Assembly (NCBI GenBank): GCA_964405735.1
Contig: CAYOPD010000011.1
Span: 1 to 64,000, forward strand
Direction: 5' to 3'
DNA from: JADJLQ01 sp964405735
GTDB lineage: Bacteria > Bacteroidota > Bacteroidia > Chitinophagales > Saprospiraceae
DNA length: 64,000 nucleotides
The notes below the pieces were generated by a model. That model was not told where the DNA came from. It worked only from the letters and a program-made list of their open reading frames with translations, and made no database searches. The first letter of the stretch is position 1; each line of letters begins with the position of its first letter. Positions 43,164 to 51,142 of this stretch are shown one piece after another. The position numbers and the translations under genes are program-made.

Positions 43164-44657
43164 ATGCAGTTTATCACGCGGCAAGCCAATCAATACAAGG
43201 GCAGAATAGCCATACGGGAAGGCAAAAAGGCCTATACCTATGACGAGTTGATACAATCCGCCGGAAGAGCCTCCGCTTTTCTGCTGATGGAGAAAAAGGA
43301 TCTGCAAGGCGCCCGCATCGCTTTTATGGTAAATCCGGGCCTGGACTATGTCGCAGTCCAATGGGGCATCTGGCAGGCAGGTGGGGTTGCTGTACCTATC
43401 TGCATAAGCTACCCGGAGGAGGCCATCCGGTATTACCTCGAGGACTGTGGGGCGGCTCTGCTTATTTGTTCACTTGTGTATGTTGACTTGCTTCAGCCTC
43501 TCGCGGCTCAGATGCAAATTCAGTTAGCGGATACGGGAAAGGTATTGAAGGACCAAGGCTTTATTCCTGCCTTCCCCAAGCTGGATGGGAGCAGGGACGC
43601 GATGATTCTTTATACGAGTGGCACGACGAATAAACCAAAAGGAGTAGTGACCACGCATTCCAATATTAGTTCCCAGATCACCACCCTGGTTGAAGCATGG
43701 GAATGGAGCAGGGAAGACCAGATCATCGGTTTTCTTCCCTTGCATCATGTACATGGGATCATCAATGTTCTGAGTTGTGCCTTGTGGAGCGGAGCCTGTG
43801 TCCATTTAATGCCTGCCTTTGAAGCATCAAAGGTTTTTCAACTGGTCATGGAGGAAGGAATTACGGTGTTTATGGCCGTGCCTACGGTTTATTACAAGCT
43901 GATCCAATTTTATCATACCCTGGACCCGGAGACGAAACAAAAGCTGCAGATCCGATTCGGCCAATTCAGGCTGATGGTATCTGGCTCGGCGGCATTGCCG
44001 GTTTCTATCCTGGATCAATGGAAAACCATTACAGGGCATACTTTGCTGGAGCGTTATGGAATGACGGAAATCGGAATGGCGATAAGCAACCCGATGCATG
44101 GGGCCCGGAAGCCGGGATATGTGGGCATCCCTTTGCCCGGAGTGGCTGTGCGACTGCTGGACGAAGAGCTTATGCCGGTTAAAGAGGCTGAGCCTGGTGA
44201 GATTCAGATCAAGGGGAAAAACGTATTTAAAGAATATTGGAACAAACCCTCAGCCACCCGCGAAGCCTTTACAGCTGACGGTTGGTTCCGGACCGGGGAT
44301 ATTGCCATTGTTGAAAGCGGGTACTACAGGATCCTGGGCCGAAACTCAGTGGACATTATAAAATCCGGAGGTTATAAAATATCCGCTTTGGAAATCGAAG
44401 AAGTCCTGAGGACCATGGAAGGTGTGAAAGATGTTGCCGTGGTGGGTTTGCCCGATGAGGAATGGGGAGAAATCATTGGTGCCGCCATACAATCTCCAAA
44501 TCTAAGTACACAGGATATCCCTGCCCTTAAGGCATGGTTGTCGAAAAAACTGCCGGCTTATAAAACGCCCCGTTCCTACCGGTTTGTCCCGGAATTGCCC
44601 AGGAATGCCATGGGAAAAGTGGTGAAGCAGGAAGTAAAATCTATATTTACTTCATGA
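43164..44657 (+). CDS. ACSF3/MatB-like acyl-CoA synthetase (probable malonyl-CoA synthetase)
   Basis: A 497-residue adenylate-forming enzyme. Motifs are complete: A3 ILYTSGTTNKPKGVVTTH, A5 LERYGMTEIGM, A7 GWFRTGDIA, A8 RNSVDIIKSGGYKISALEIEE and A10 PRNAMGKVVKQ, with the catalytic Lys. The A8 region and the A10 end closely follow ACSF3/MatB malonyl-CoA synthetases. Its stop overlaps the madL start (ATGA at 44654-44657) and madM follows in turn, which makes malonate the most likely substrate: malonate plus CoA plus ATP gives malonyl-CoA, AMP and PPi. The substrate is therefore inferred from context plus motif similarity; other short-chain acids remain possible. Confidence 0.85.
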   Translation: MQFITRQANQYKGRIAIREGKKAYTYDELIQSAGRASAFLLMEKKDLQGARIAFMVNPGLDYVAVQWGIWQAGGVAVPICISYPEEAIRYYLEDCGAALLICSLVYVDLLQPLAAQMQIQLADTGKVLKDQGFIPAFPKLDGSRDAMILYTSGTTNKPKGVVTTHSNISSQITTLVEAWEWSREDQIIGFLPLHHVHGIINVLSCALWSGACVHLMPAFEASKVFQLVMEEGITVFMAVPTVYYKLIQFYHTLDPETKQKLQIRFGQFRLMVSGSAALPVSILDQWKTITGHTLLERYGMTEIGMAISNPMHGARKPGYVGIPLPGVAVRLLDEELMPVKEAEPGEIQIKGKNVFKEYWNKPSATREAFTADGWFRTGDIAIVESGYYRILGRNSVDIIKSGGYKISALEIEEVLRTMEGVKDVAVVGLPDEEWGEIIGAAIQSPNLSTQDIPALKAWLSKKLPAYKTPRSYRFVPELPRNAMGKVVKQEVKSIFTS

Positions 44658-45016
44658 CAATTTATGGCGTGGCCTTGCTGGCCTTTTGTTACCTGGCCGG
44701 CATGTGGATGGGTGAAGGGCTTGCATTGCTTTTAAGGGTAAATTCAAATGTGGGTGGAGTGGGTTTTGGCATGGTCCTTCTGATCTTGTTTCAAAGCTGG
44801 ACGTTCACTAAAAAATGGTTGATCCGGGATGTGCCTTCCGGGATTGCTTTCTGGAGCAGGATGTACATCCCGGTGGTCGTGGCGATGTCAGCGATTCAAA
44901 ATGCCAGGATGGCCTTTTCGAGCGGATATCTGGCCATCCTGGCGGGTATCCTGCCAACTGCTCTCTGTTTTATGCTGATCCCCGTCATGGCTGCACGTTA
45001 TAAAAAACCCCAATGA
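44654..45016 (+). CDS. madL: malonate transporter subunit MadL
   Basis: A 120-residue membrane protein with four hydrophobic helices. It matches MadL: TIYGVALLAFCYLAGMWMGE at the start, the signature NSNVGGVGFGMVLLIL, SGIAFWSRMYIPVVVAMSAIQN and a final FMLIPVMAARY. MadL and MadM together form the Na+-coupled malonate uptake system first described in Malonomonas rubra. It overlaps the synthetase gene upstream and madM downstream by ATGA junctions (44654-44657, 45013-45016), so the three proteins are translated together. Confidence 0.9.
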   Translation: MTIYGVALLAFCYLAGMWMGEGLALLLRVNSNVGGVGFGMVLLILFQSWTFTKKWLIRDVPSGIAFWSRMYIPVVVAMSAIQNARMAFSSGYLAILAGILPTALCFMLIPVMAARYKKPQ

Positions 45017-45753
45017 TCCAACAAGTTTTTATCAAAAATGGCCTGATCACAGCCTTTCTTGCTGTTGGGATTCTCATTTTAATTTCTGAATTCATTTCCA
45101 CCCGGATTTTCAAAAACAGGATCCCCACGGTTGCGCTGGCCATCAGCATGGCACTGTTGGCGGCCTTTATAGCCGGAGGGCCCAATGGGGTTGCTGACAT
45201 ATCGATTTTGTCTGGTTTTGCACTGATGGGAGGCACGATGCTTCGTGATTTCACCATTGTGGCTACGGCCCTGAATGCAAGCATGGACGAAATAAGGAAA
45301 GCCGGCATATTGGGGTTTTTGTCGATGTTCCTGGGCCTCCTGATCACCTTTTATTCCGGAGCAGCCTGTGCCGCTCTGTTTGGGTATCGGGATGCGGTGA
45401 GCATGGCTACGATCGGTGCAGGGGCATGCACCTTTATTGTTGGCCCGGTGACCGGTACTGCCCTCGGGGCAAGTTCAGAAGTGATTGCCATCAGCATTGC
45501 CGCCGGGGTGGTGAAGTCGATAGCAGTGACCATCGGTACCCCCCTGTTGGCAAAATGGATTGGATTGAATAATCCTCAGTCGGCCATGATTTACGGGGGA
45601 ATGCTGGGCACTACGTCCGGCGTTGCGGCTGGCCTGGCTGCCACAGACCCCAAACTGGTACCTTATGGAGCGCTGACCGCCACCTTTTATACAGGGGTGG
45701 GGTGTCTTCTAAGCCCTTCCTTATTTTACCTGGCACTGAAAATCTATTTTTAA
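45013..45753 (+). CDS. madM: malonate transporter subunit MadM
   Basis: A 246-residue polytopic inner-membrane protein with about eight to nine helices. Signature blocks of MadM are all present: GGPNGVADISILSGFALMGGTMLRDFTIVATAL, AVSMATIGAGACTFIVGPVTGTALGASSEVIA and MIYGGMLGTTSGVAAGLAATDPKLVPYGALTATFYTG. Length is close to the usual 250. It works as a heteromer with MadL to import malonate with Na+. No malonate decarboxylase (mad or mdc) genes and no malonyl-CoA decarboxylase are in the window. The esterase lipoprotein gene starts 6 bp later. Confidence 0.92.
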   Translation: MIQQVFIKNGLITAFLAVGILILISEFISTRIFKNRIPTVALAISMALLAAFIAGGPNGVADISILSGFALMGGTMLRDFTIVATALNASMDEIRKAGILGFLSMFLGLLITFYSGAACAALFGYRDAVSMATIGAGACTFIVGPVTGTALGASSEVIAISIAAGVVKSIAVTIGTPLLAKWIGLNNPQSAMIYGGMLGTTSGVAAGLAATDPKLVPYGALTATFYTGVGCLLSPSLFYLALKIYF

Positions 45754-45759
45754 GCAATT

Positions 45760-46548
45760 ATGTTAAGGGTAACATACACCATTATTTTATGTTATTTTCT
45801 GGCAGCATGGATTTCCTGCCGTGGTACCAAAGATGGAACACCTGAAAGACCGTTGTGGATTTATATCCTTGCAGGACAATCCAATATGGCCGGCCGGGGA
45901 CTGATCGAAGCCATTGATACGGTCAGCCATCCGGGCATTTTCTTTTTGGATTCCACGGACCATTGGGCCCTGGGACGAGAACCACTGCATTATTATGAAC
46001 CCGCCAGAACCGGGCTTGATTGCGGCATGTCCTTCGCAAAAGAAATGCTCCTGCTGAACCAGGACAGTATCCGCGTTGGCCTTGTTCCCTGCGCGGTCGG
46101 AGGCAGTTCAGCTGAACAATGGCTTTACGACTCCCTCTACCGGGGCGTATCACTTTATTCCAATTTTGAACGAAAAGTGAATGTTGCCAAATCATCCGGG
46201 GAAATAAAGGGCATTCTCTGGCACCAGGGAGAATCCAATGCCAATGCCAAAGCCCTTGATTCCTATTCCATGGTGTTGGATAGCCTGTTCTTTAAAATGA
46301 GGCAAACCTGTGGCAATCCGGACCTGCCCATCATCATGGGAGAACTTGCCCGGTTTCTGTCCTGGAATGAATACCACGGCAATCATGTTCCGGTAAATGA
46401 ACTTCTCCTGAAAAAAACCCGGGAATCACCCAACTTATGGCTGATCTCTTCGGAAGGCCTTACGAGCAAAGGGGACAGTGTGCATTTTAATTCGGAGTCC
46501 TTGCGTGAACTGGGCAGGCGATATGCCCGGGCCATCATGAAACAATGA
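45760..46548 (+). CDS. SASA/DUF303 carbohydrate esterase lipoprotein
   Basis: A 262-residue lipoprotein: signal peptide ending WIS, Cys20. The rest is a sialate O-acetylesterase-like (SASA, CE6-type) SGNH-fold esterase. The nucleophile Ser is in LAGQSNMAG, GGSSAEQW supplies the oxyanion Gly, GILWHQGESNANA is the family's most conserved block, and the catalytic His is in DSVHFNSES. The family removes acetyl esters from sugars. Being last in the acs-madL-madM unit, it may instead remove malonyl or similar acyl esters in the periplasm and so feed the transporter (inference). Confidence 0.85.
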   Translation: MLRVTYTIILCYFLAAWISCRGTKDGTPERPLWIYILAGQSNMAGRGLIEAIDTVSHPGIFFLDSTDHWALGREPLHYYEPARTGLDCGMSFAKEMLLLNQDSIRVGLVPCAVGGSSAEQWLYDSLYRGVSLYSNFERKVNVAKSSGEIKGILWHQGESNANAKALDSYSMVLDSLFFKMRQTCGNPDLPIIMGELARFLSWNEYHGNHVPVNELLLKKTRESPNLWLISSEGLTSKGDSVHFNSESLRELGRRYARAIMKQ

Positions 46549-46572
46549 TTTCGACTATTCTTCGGATTCGAG

Positions 46573-46580
46573 TAATTTTG
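46573..46580 (+). promoter_or_regulatory. -7 box TAATTTTG, leaderless geometry, pyrR
   Basis: A perfect TAnnTTTG box, 7 nt before the pyrR ATG at 46588. A weak TTTC -33 candidate lies 20 bp upstream at 46549-46552. The predicted mRNA has no leader in which a PyrR-binding attenuator could form. Confidence 0.6.
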
Positions 46581-46587
46581 AGCCGAC

Positions 46588-47139
46588 ATGGAACGTGGCC
46601 GCATCATCCTCAAGTCCCCCCGGTTTAACCTCACTTTACAGCGCCTGGCCCACCAGTTGATTGAAAACTACAATCAATTTGAAAACACCTGCCTGATCGG
46701 GATCCAGCCGAGGGGCGTTGAGCTGTCCGACCGGATTTATACCCTGATCACCGAGATTAATCCGGGCCATAAAGCCAAATATGGAAAGCTGGACATCACC
46801 TTTTACAGGGATGATTTTAGGTTGCGCAAAGCGCTGAAAGCCAATGAGACCGAAATGGATTTTGTGGTGGTAGACCAGCGGGTAGTCCTGATCGATGATG
46901 TCTTGTACACGGGCCGGACCATCCAGGCGGCGCTCACGGCCCTGAACCATTTTGGCAGGCCCAAGGAGGTGGAATTGCTGGTGCTGATAGACCGCCGTTT
47001 CAACCGGGAGATCCCCGTTTCCGCCGACTATATCGGGTATACGGTCGATGCGGTGGACGAAGCGCATGTGGTGGTGGATTGGGATGCCAACCCGGATAAA
47101 AATGAAGTGAGATTGTACAAGAAAAAACAGGAGGTCTGA
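46588..47139 (+). CDS. pyrR: PyrR: pyrimidine regulator / uracil phosphoribosyltransferase
   Basis: A 183-residue type I phosphoribosyltransferase. The PRPP-binding loop VVLIDDVLYTGRTIQAAL and the upstream IGIQPRGVELSDRI, DITFYRDDF and LVLIDRRFNREIPVSADYIG match PyrR. In Firmicutes PyrR binds an RNA attenuator in the pyr leader and also converts uracil plus PRPP to UMP. Here the gene directly precedes pyrB (3 bp apart), but neither a leader nor an intergenic attenuator is possible, so its role may be enzymatic or its regulation different (inference). Confidence 0.93.
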   Translation: MERGRIILKSPRFNLTLQRLAHQLIENYNQFENTCLIGIQPRGVELSDRIYTLITEINPGHKAKYGKLDITFYRDDFRLRKALKANETEMDFVVVDQRVVLIDDVLYTGRTIQAALTALNHFGRPKEVELLVLIDRRFNREIPVSADYIGYTVDAVDEAHVVVDWDANPDKNEVRLYKKKQEV

Positions 47140-47142
47140 TTC

Positions 47143-48075
47143 ATGGGGTCCCAGGCACAATTCAGTACAAAACACCTGATCGGAATCAAGTATATAACTA
47201 CTGAAGATATCGAGTTGATTTTCCACACTGCGGACGAATTCAAGGAAGTCATCAACCGCCCCATCAAACGGGTCCCTACACTGAGGGATGTCACGATTGC
47301 CAATATTTTTTTCGAGAATTCGACCCGGACCCGGATTTCTTTTGAACTGGCAGAAAAAAGGCTTTCCGCCGATGTGATCAATTTTTCCGCTTCCTCCTCT
47401 TCCGTCAGCAAAGGGGAGACCCTGCTGGATACGGTAAATAATATCCTCTCCATGAAAGTGGATATGGTGGTTATCAGGCACCCGGCGGCCGGTGTGCCGG
47501 TTTATCTTTCCAGCCGTGTCAAAGCCAACATCATCAACGCAGGGGATGGCACCCATGAGCATCCCACCCAGGCCCTTCTGGATGCTTACTCCCTGAAAGA
47601 GAAACTGGGGCCCTTAGGGGGAAAGAAGATCGCCATCATTGGAGATATTCTTCATTCCAGGGTAGCACTGAGCAATATATTCTGCCTGAACAAACTGGGT
47701 GCCAGGGTCCGGGTGTGCGGCCCACCAACACTCATTCCCAAACACATTGATTCCCTTGGCGTGGAAGTCAGCCACGATGTGGAGGCTACCCTCAAATGGT
47801 GTGATGCCGCCAATGTGCTCCGGATTCAGTTGGAAAGGCAAGAGATCCCTTACCTGCCATCCCTCAGGGAATATGCCCAGTATTATGGCATCAATGCCGC
47901 CATGCTGGACCGGATAGACAAATCCATCATCATCATGCATCCGGGGCCTATCAATCGCGGTGTGGAATTATCCTCCGACGCGGCGGATTCAAAACAGTCC
48001 ATCATCCTGCAACAGGTTGAAAACGGGGTGGCGATCCGCATGGCCGTCCTTTACCTGCTCGCGAACAGAAATTAA
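47143..48075 (+). CDS. pyrB: aspartate carbamoyltransferase catalytic subunit
   Basis: A 310-residue enzyme for the first committed step of pyrimidine synthesis (carbamoyl phosphate plus aspartate). The carbamoyl-phosphate motif is FFENSTRTRISFELAEKRL, the active-site loop SSSSVSKGETL carries the Ser and Lys from the neighbouring subunit, then HPTQALLDAY, and the Asp-binding HPGPINRGVELSSDAADS. No pyrI regulatory subunit is adjacent, as in class B/C ATCases. It is preceded by pyrR and followed after 23 bp by a thioredoxin-like gene on the same strand. Confidence 0.96.
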   Translation: MGSQAQFSTKHLIGIKYITTEDIELIFHTADEFKEVINRPIKRVPTLRDVTIANIFFENSTRTRISFELAEKRLSADVINFSASSSSVSKGETLLDTVNNILSMKVDMVVIRHPAAGVPVYLSSRVKANIINAGDGTHEHPTQALLDAYSLKEKLGPLGGKKIAIIGDILHSRVALSNIFCLNKLGARVRVCGPPTLIPKHIDSLGVEVSHDVEATLKWCDAANVLRIQLERQEIPYLPSLREYAQYYGINAAMLDRIDKSIIIMHPGPINRGVELSSDAADSKQSIILQQVENGVAIRMAVLYLLANRN

Positions 48076-48098
48076 TATAAAAGAAAAAAATCAAATAA

Positions 48099-48944
48099 AT
48101 GGAAGTACAAGATTTTAGGAAAGAGGTAGTCGAGAAGAGCTATGAAGTACCGGTGGTTGTGGATTTCTGGGCGCCCTGGTGTGGCCCTTGCCGGGCACTG
48201 GGACCCATCATCGAAAACCTGGCACAGGAAGCCAACGGCACCTGGATGCTGGCCAAATTGAATACGGACCAACACCAGGATATCGCCCAGGCCTTGAATA
48301 TCATGAGCATTCCGGCCGTAAAAATGATATACCAGGGCAAGATCATCGGGGAGTTTGTAGGCGCCTTGCCAAAACCGCAGATCCAGGCCTGGCTGGCAAA
48401 ACATTTGCCGGACCTGAATACCCTTGCAGGACAAGAGGGTGGGGCAGAAGCCGAAGAGGAAGCTGATATGAAATTGCCTGATCCGGATGAAATCATACAT
48501 AAAATAACCCAGGTTCCGGATCCCGAATTTGTGATGTACCTGGATGAATACCTGGGCCAAAACCCGGATTCGGACAAAGCAAAGGTGTATCTTGCCTCTC
48601 ACCTGGTTTTCTCCGACCCTGCAGAAGCAGAGTCCCTCACCGGGCATATCCGGGAAGGGAATCCCTTGTATGACCAGGTAGTGGATGTGCGGACCCTGGC
48701 TTCCTTCTTTGTGCAACAGTTTGACGACAGCAAGGCAGGCAAATTATTGACCGAAGCGCGTGAGCTGATCGACCACAGCCAACCCGAAAAAGGCATGGAA
48801 AAAATCATTGAGTCTCTTCATGCAGACAAATCCTATATGGATGAAACGGCGCGGAAAAGCGGCATAGCCCTGTTTCACATTTACGGAAAAAACCACGCGG
48901 TGACCAAAAGCCTCAGGAAATATTTTGATATGGCCGTGTATTAA
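48099..48944 (+). CDS. thioredoxin-fold co-chaperone, YbbN/CnoX-like
   Basis: A 281-residue protein. A thioredoxin domain (about 1-110) has the active-site WCGPC (Cys28, Cys31) and the cis-Pro in SIPAVKM. An acidic linker (EEEADMK) leads to a C-terminal helical region (about 125-281) with tandem TPR-like repeats (LDEYLGQNPDSDKAKVYLASHL, LLTEARELIDHSQPEKGMEKII). This is the layout of YbbN/CnoX, a chaperone-linked redox protein, although that protein often has SxxC instead of CGPC. With CGPC intact, disulfide reductase activity is expected. The next gene starts at its stop codon (TAATG). Confidence 0.85.
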   Translation: MEVQDFRKEVVEKSYEVPVVVDFWAPWCGPCRALGPIIENLAQEANGTWMLAKLNTDQHQDIAQALNIMSIPAVKMIYQGKIIGEFVGALPKPQIQAWLAKHLPDLNTLAGQEGGAEAEEEADMKLPDPDEIIHKITQVPDPEFVMYLDEYLGQNPDSDKAKVYLASHLVFSDPAEAESLTGHIREGNPLYDQVVDVRTLASFFVQQFDDSKAGKLLTEARELIDHSQPEKGMEKIIESLHADKSYMDETARKSGIALFHIYGKNHAVTKSLRKYFDMAVY

Positions 48945-49297
48945 TGGACCTGGATGGAATCAGGACATATTGTTTGCAAAAACCAGGAGTGGAAGAAAGC
49001 CTTCCATTTGGGCCGGATGCCCTTGTTTTTAAAACCGTAAACAAGATTTTTGCAATCCTGTCCCTGGCTTCAGAAAGGCCCTGGATAAACCTCAAGTGCG
49101 AACCGGCCTATGCACTTGAATTGAGGGAAGTCCATCCTGAAATCATACCCGGATACCACATGAATAAGAAGCATTGGAACACGATCTTCCTGGATGGAGG
49201 CCTGAAATCCGTTTTTCTGAAAAAGCTGATCGATCACTCCTACGACCAGGTGCTTTCCCGTCGGCCGGGTAAAATAAAATCTAAGGGTGAATTGTGA
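48944..49297 (+). CDS. MmcQ/YjbR family protein
   Basis: A 117-residue CyaY-like fold protein of the MmcQ/YjbR family. It shows IRTYCLQKPGVEESLPFGPDALVFKTVNKIFAIL, WINLKCEPAYALELRE, EIIPGYHMNKKHWNTIFLDG and a closing LIDHSYDQVLS. Members are called DNA-binding from a structural study, but no cellular role is established. The start overlaps the thioredoxin-like stop by one base (TAATG), and its end overlaps the FAD oxidoreductase gene by 11 bp, so all three are co-translated. Confidence 0.87.
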   Translation: MDLDGIRTYCLQKPGVEESLPFGPDALVFKTVNKIFAILSLASERPWINLKCEPAYALELREVHPEIIPGYHMNKKHWNTIFLDGGLKSVFLKKLIDHSYDQVLSRRPGKIKSKGEL

Positions 49298-50330
49298 TTT
49301 TCTCATCGTTGGACAGGGTCTGGCCGGAACCCTCACAGGTCATGCTCTGGAAGAGCTGGGGGCATCCTTTGCAGTCTTGGATTGTCATAAACCTTATGCC
49401 GCCTCCCCCCTGGCAGCTGGCATCATTCACCCGGTCAGTGGCCGGAAATTTGTCAAAGCCTGGTTGTATGATGAGCTCATTGCCTTATGCCATGAGTCTT
49501 ATGGGAAAATAGAAAAGAAACTGAATCATAAACTATTCCGGAAGCTGGATATGCATTTATATGTTTCTTCCGCAAAAGAGGAAAATGATCTGCTGAGCCA
49601 GGCCCAAAGATATTCGTACGATGATTTGTTGCGTCCTTTGCCAGCCCCTGACCCGGATATTCAAAGTCCGGGAAAGGCCTATGCCATCTCGGCGTTCCAG
49701 CTGGATATCCAGGGACTGACCAGCCATTTTTTAAAACGATGGCAGGACAGGCAAAGTTATTTACCCGAACGCATGGAGTATTCTTCCTTATTAAGGGAGG
49801 GGAATTCCTGGCGGTATAAAGATATACTTGCCGGCCAGGTTATTTTTTGCGAGGGCATATGGTGCAGGGAAAATCCATGGTTTGGTCACCTGCCTCTGAT
49901 AGCAAACAAGGGCCAGATCTTTACCTTAAATCCAGGTATTTTTCAAAACCTCAACCATATGGTAAAGTCCGGCCTTCTCCTTACCCGCTGGAAGGGAGAA
50001 ATTTGGGCCGGAGCTACTTACGAATGGGAATTCGATCAAGCAGGGCCGGATTCATTTGGTTGGAATTATTTGTCCCGGAGGCTGGAGAAGACCCTCCATC
50101 ATCCATTCCGGGTTAATTCACATCTGGCCGGATTGAGACCTACCGTTCCTGACCGGAAACCAATCCTTGCGCAACATCCCGTATTGCCCGGCTTGTGGGC
50201 CGTCAATGGTTTTGGTACCAAAGGGTCTTCCCTGGGACCTTATGTGACCAGGCACCTTGCAGACTTGCTGGATGGACGGGAAAAAAGTAACCGGTTCAGC
50301 CCGTCCCGATTCAAAGAATGTTTATCTTAG
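49287..50330 (+). CDS. FAD-dependent oxidoreductase, DAO (glycine oxidase/MnmC-C) type
   Basis: A 347-residue FAD enzyme of the D-amino-acid oxidase fold. The dinucleotide-binding motif is FLIVGQGLAGTLTGHALEELG at the N-terminus, followed by ASPLAAGIIHPVSGRKFVKAW, typical of the ThiO/MnmC-C branch. The C-terminal FAD motif is LRPTVPDRKPILAQHP and WAVNGFGTKGSSLGPY. Start is GTG 49287, in an 11-bp overlap with the MmcQ gene. No thiamine or tRNA-modification genes are adjacent. The C-terminal NGFGTKG-SS-GPY pattern resembles the Bacteroidota group annotated only as FAD-binding oxidoreductase, so the substrate is left open. Confidence 0.85.
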   Translation: MNCDFLIVGQGLAGTLTGHALEELGASFAVLDCHKPYAASPLAAGIIHPVSGRKFVKAWLYDELIALCHESYGKIEKKLNHKLFRKLDMHLYVSSAKEENDLLSQAQRYSYDDLLRPLPAPDPDIQSPGKAYAISAFQLDIQGLTSHFLKRWQDRQSYLPERMEYSSLLREGNSWRYKDILAGQVIFCEGIWCRENPWFGHLPLIANKGQIFTLNPGIFQNLNHMVKSGLLLTRWKGEIWAGATYEWEFDQAGPDSFGWNYLSRRLEKTLHHPFRVNSHLAGLRPTVPDRKPILAQHPVLPGLWAVNGFGTKGSSLGPYVTRHLADLLDGREKSNRFSPSRFKECLS

Positions 50331-50349
50331 TTCCTAAATTCCGGTGAAT

Positions 50350-50859
50350 ATGATACGTAAGATCCTGATTGGTTTGTTGTTTGTCCTGGTGGTTATACAG
50401 TTTATCCGTCCAGCCAAAAACCAGGGCAATGATCAATCCAAACACATCAACACGCTTTACCCCATGCCGGATGATGTAAAACAGATCCTGGCTGTGGCCT
50501 GCGATGACTGTCACAGCAACAATACCCGTTATCCCTGGTACAACAATTTTCAACCGGTGGCCTGGTGGCTGGCCAATCATGTCAAGGATGGTAAGAGGCA
50601 CCTGAATTTTTCCGAACTGGCAGGACGCAGGACCGCCCTGCAATATCACAAAATGGAGGAGGTCGTTGAAATGGTTGATGAAGGAGAAATGCCTCTCAAA
50701 TCCTATACCCTCACCCATGGGGATGCGCGCTTAAGTGCTGACCAACGGAAAAAAATCATTGACTGGGCGCAGTCCGTCATGGATGCCATGAAAATGAAGT
50801 ACCCCGCTGACAGCCTGGTCATGCCCGAAAGACCCGCTGGTCCGCCTCCTGGAAATTAA
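50350..50859 (+). CDS. haem-binding domain (PF14376-type) protein
   Basis: A 169-residue protein with an N-terminal signal/anchor (MIRKILIGLLFVLVVIQFI) and a haem-binding domain with one CxxCH motif, ACDDCHSNNTRYPWYNNFQPVAWWL (about 50-75), and a GEMPLKSYTLTHGDARLS block that supplies the usual distal Met. This is the short c-type haem-binding module common in Bacteroidota and planctomycetes, sited in the periplasm facing the membrane. The in-frame GTG at 50344 is two codons earlier; I prefer ATG 50350. It follows the FAD oxidoreductase by 19 bp. Confidence 0.87.
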   Translation: MIRKILIGLLFVLVVIQFIRPAKNQGNDQSKHINTLYPMPDDVKQILAVACDDCHSNNTRYPWYNNFQPVAWWLANHVKDGKRHLNFSELAGRRTALQYHKMEEVVEMVDEGEMPLKSYTLTHGDARLSADQRKKIIDWAQSVMDAMKMKYPADSLVMPERPAGPPPGN

Positions 50860-51062
50860 TAAAAAGGTGCAATCCACCGGTTTTCCCAAATAAGATGGAT
50901 GACAATCCTGCTCTTGCGAGGGCAGTAATTTTTGGGTTTGTACAAGACCTGGAAGCCTGCCTGGCGGCAGACAGGGTTTCAAATCTCATAAAGCAACTAA
51001 TACTTTCCAGGTCTCGTTTACCCCTCCGTAAAACCTGAAGCCCGTAATACGCCCGATGCCGT

Positions 51063-51107
51063 GTTAATCAGGAGTTAATCACCTTTTAAAGGCTAACTTT
51101 AGCCTTT
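51063..51107 (+). promoter_or_regulatory. direct repeat and palindrome upstream of the macroglobulin gene
   Basis: Two exact copies of GTTAATCA (51063-51070 and 51074-51081) are spaced 11 bp apart, one helical turn. They are followed by a perfect inverted repeat AAAGGCTAA-CT-TTAGCCTTT (51088-51107). The palindrome contains TAACTTTA, close to the -7 consensus. It sits about 35 bp before the ATG and looks like an operator/promoter arrangement. The rest of the 283-bp gap (from 50860) shows nothing recognisable. Confidence 0.45.
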
Positions 51108-51142
51108 GAACATGCATCTCTTCATTTACAATCTGACTCCAT

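Noticed and set aside
46636..47562. 308-codon antisense frame over pyrR-pyrB
   Set aside because: Both sense genes are unmistakable and the antisense translation has no family resemblance.
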